DNA of 6,724 bases, from positions 1-6,724 of the forward strand of contig JAHHSW010000045.1 of NCBI GenBank assembly GCA_020024985.1. Direction: 5' to 3'. Below are positions 6,683 to 6,724 of this stretch, piece by piece. The first letter of the stretch is position 1. Each line of letters starts with the position of its first letter. The stretch is from Anaeroplasmataceae bacterium (GTDB lineage Bacteria; Bacillota_I; Bacilli_A; Acholeplasmatales; Anaeroplasmataceae). The translations under genes were made by a program, and so were the position numbers. The notes beneath the pieces are model-generated. The model made no database searches. It saw nothing but the letters and a program-made list of their open reading frames with translations, and had not been told where the DNA came from.

Positions 6683-6712
6683 TATATATTTCGAAAATTT
6701 ATTAAATGTAAG
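6683..6712 (-). promoter_or_regulatory. Candidate distal promoter of the amylase gene with a palindrome in its spacer
   Basis: On the - strand, CTTACA (6712-6707) and TATATA (6688-6683) are 18 bases apart, a plausible -35/-10 pair giving a leader of about 64 bases. The spacer contains the 8-bp palindrome TTTCGAAA (6689-6696), with the central CG common in LacI-family operators; a repressor bound there would block this promoter. In this AT-rich stretch such matches can arise by chance. Confidence 0.3.
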
Positions 6713-6720
6713 CATGAACA
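6707..6720 (+). promoter_or_regulatory. Possible catabolite-control (cre-like) site upstream of the amylase
   Basis: TGTAAGCATGAACA matches the cre consensus TGWAANCGNTNWCA except at two positions, one of them the central CG (here CA). It overlaps the -35 of the candidate distal promoter, a sensible place for CcpA repression of an amylase, but loss of the central CG makes it weak. Confidence 0.2.
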
Positions 6721-6724
6721 CGAA

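Noticed and set aside
6714..6724. ATG AAC ACG reading to the right edge on the + strand, a possible gene start
   Set aside because: Only three codons are visible and no ribosome binding site lies at proper spacing; the segment is better explained as amylase upstream DNA.
1..6724. Mycoplasma-type code (TGA as Trp), suggested by the AT-richness
   Set aside because: All genes are full length in the standard code and use TGG for their many conserved Trp residues.

Overview
The window is AT-rich, uses the standard genetic code (TGG for Trp, no internal TGA), ends all five genes with TAA, and encodes Arg mostly with AGA/AGG. Together with AGGAGG-type ribosome binding sites and a Lys-rich lipoprotein signal, this suggests a low-GC Gram-positive bacterium of the Bacillota, perhaps an Erysipelotrichia- or Mollicutes-related gut lineage. 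That placement is inference. No mobile element, tRNA, rRNA or CRISPR array is visible.

The locus is for alpha-glucan (starch/maltodextrin) use and has two convergent halves. On the + strand, a neopullulanase/cyclomaltodextrinase-type GH13 enzyme (its reading frame runs off the left edge) is followed 13 bases later by a CE4-type polysaccharide deacetylase homologue with no signal peptide. After a 154-base gap holding weak hairpins and a sigma-A-like promoter comes malQ (4-alpha-glucanotransferase, GH77). On the - strand, read from the right edge, there is a short upstream region with candidate promoters, then a lipoprotein alpha-amylase (GH13 with the intermediary MPDLN signature), then a PHP-domain phosphatase of the histidinol-phosphatase type. 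A strong bidirectional terminator hairpin separates malQ from the PHP gene.

The likely flow is as follows. The membrane-anchored lipoprotein amylase cuts starch or long maltodextrins outside the cell. A transporter outside this window would import the oligosaccharides. The neopullulanase-type enzyme and MalQ then trim and rearrange them inside. The roles of the deacetylase and the PHP phosphatase are not explained by the standard pathway and are the most interesting parts of the window. The rest looks like a conventional maltodextrin locus; I do not see a clearly new system.
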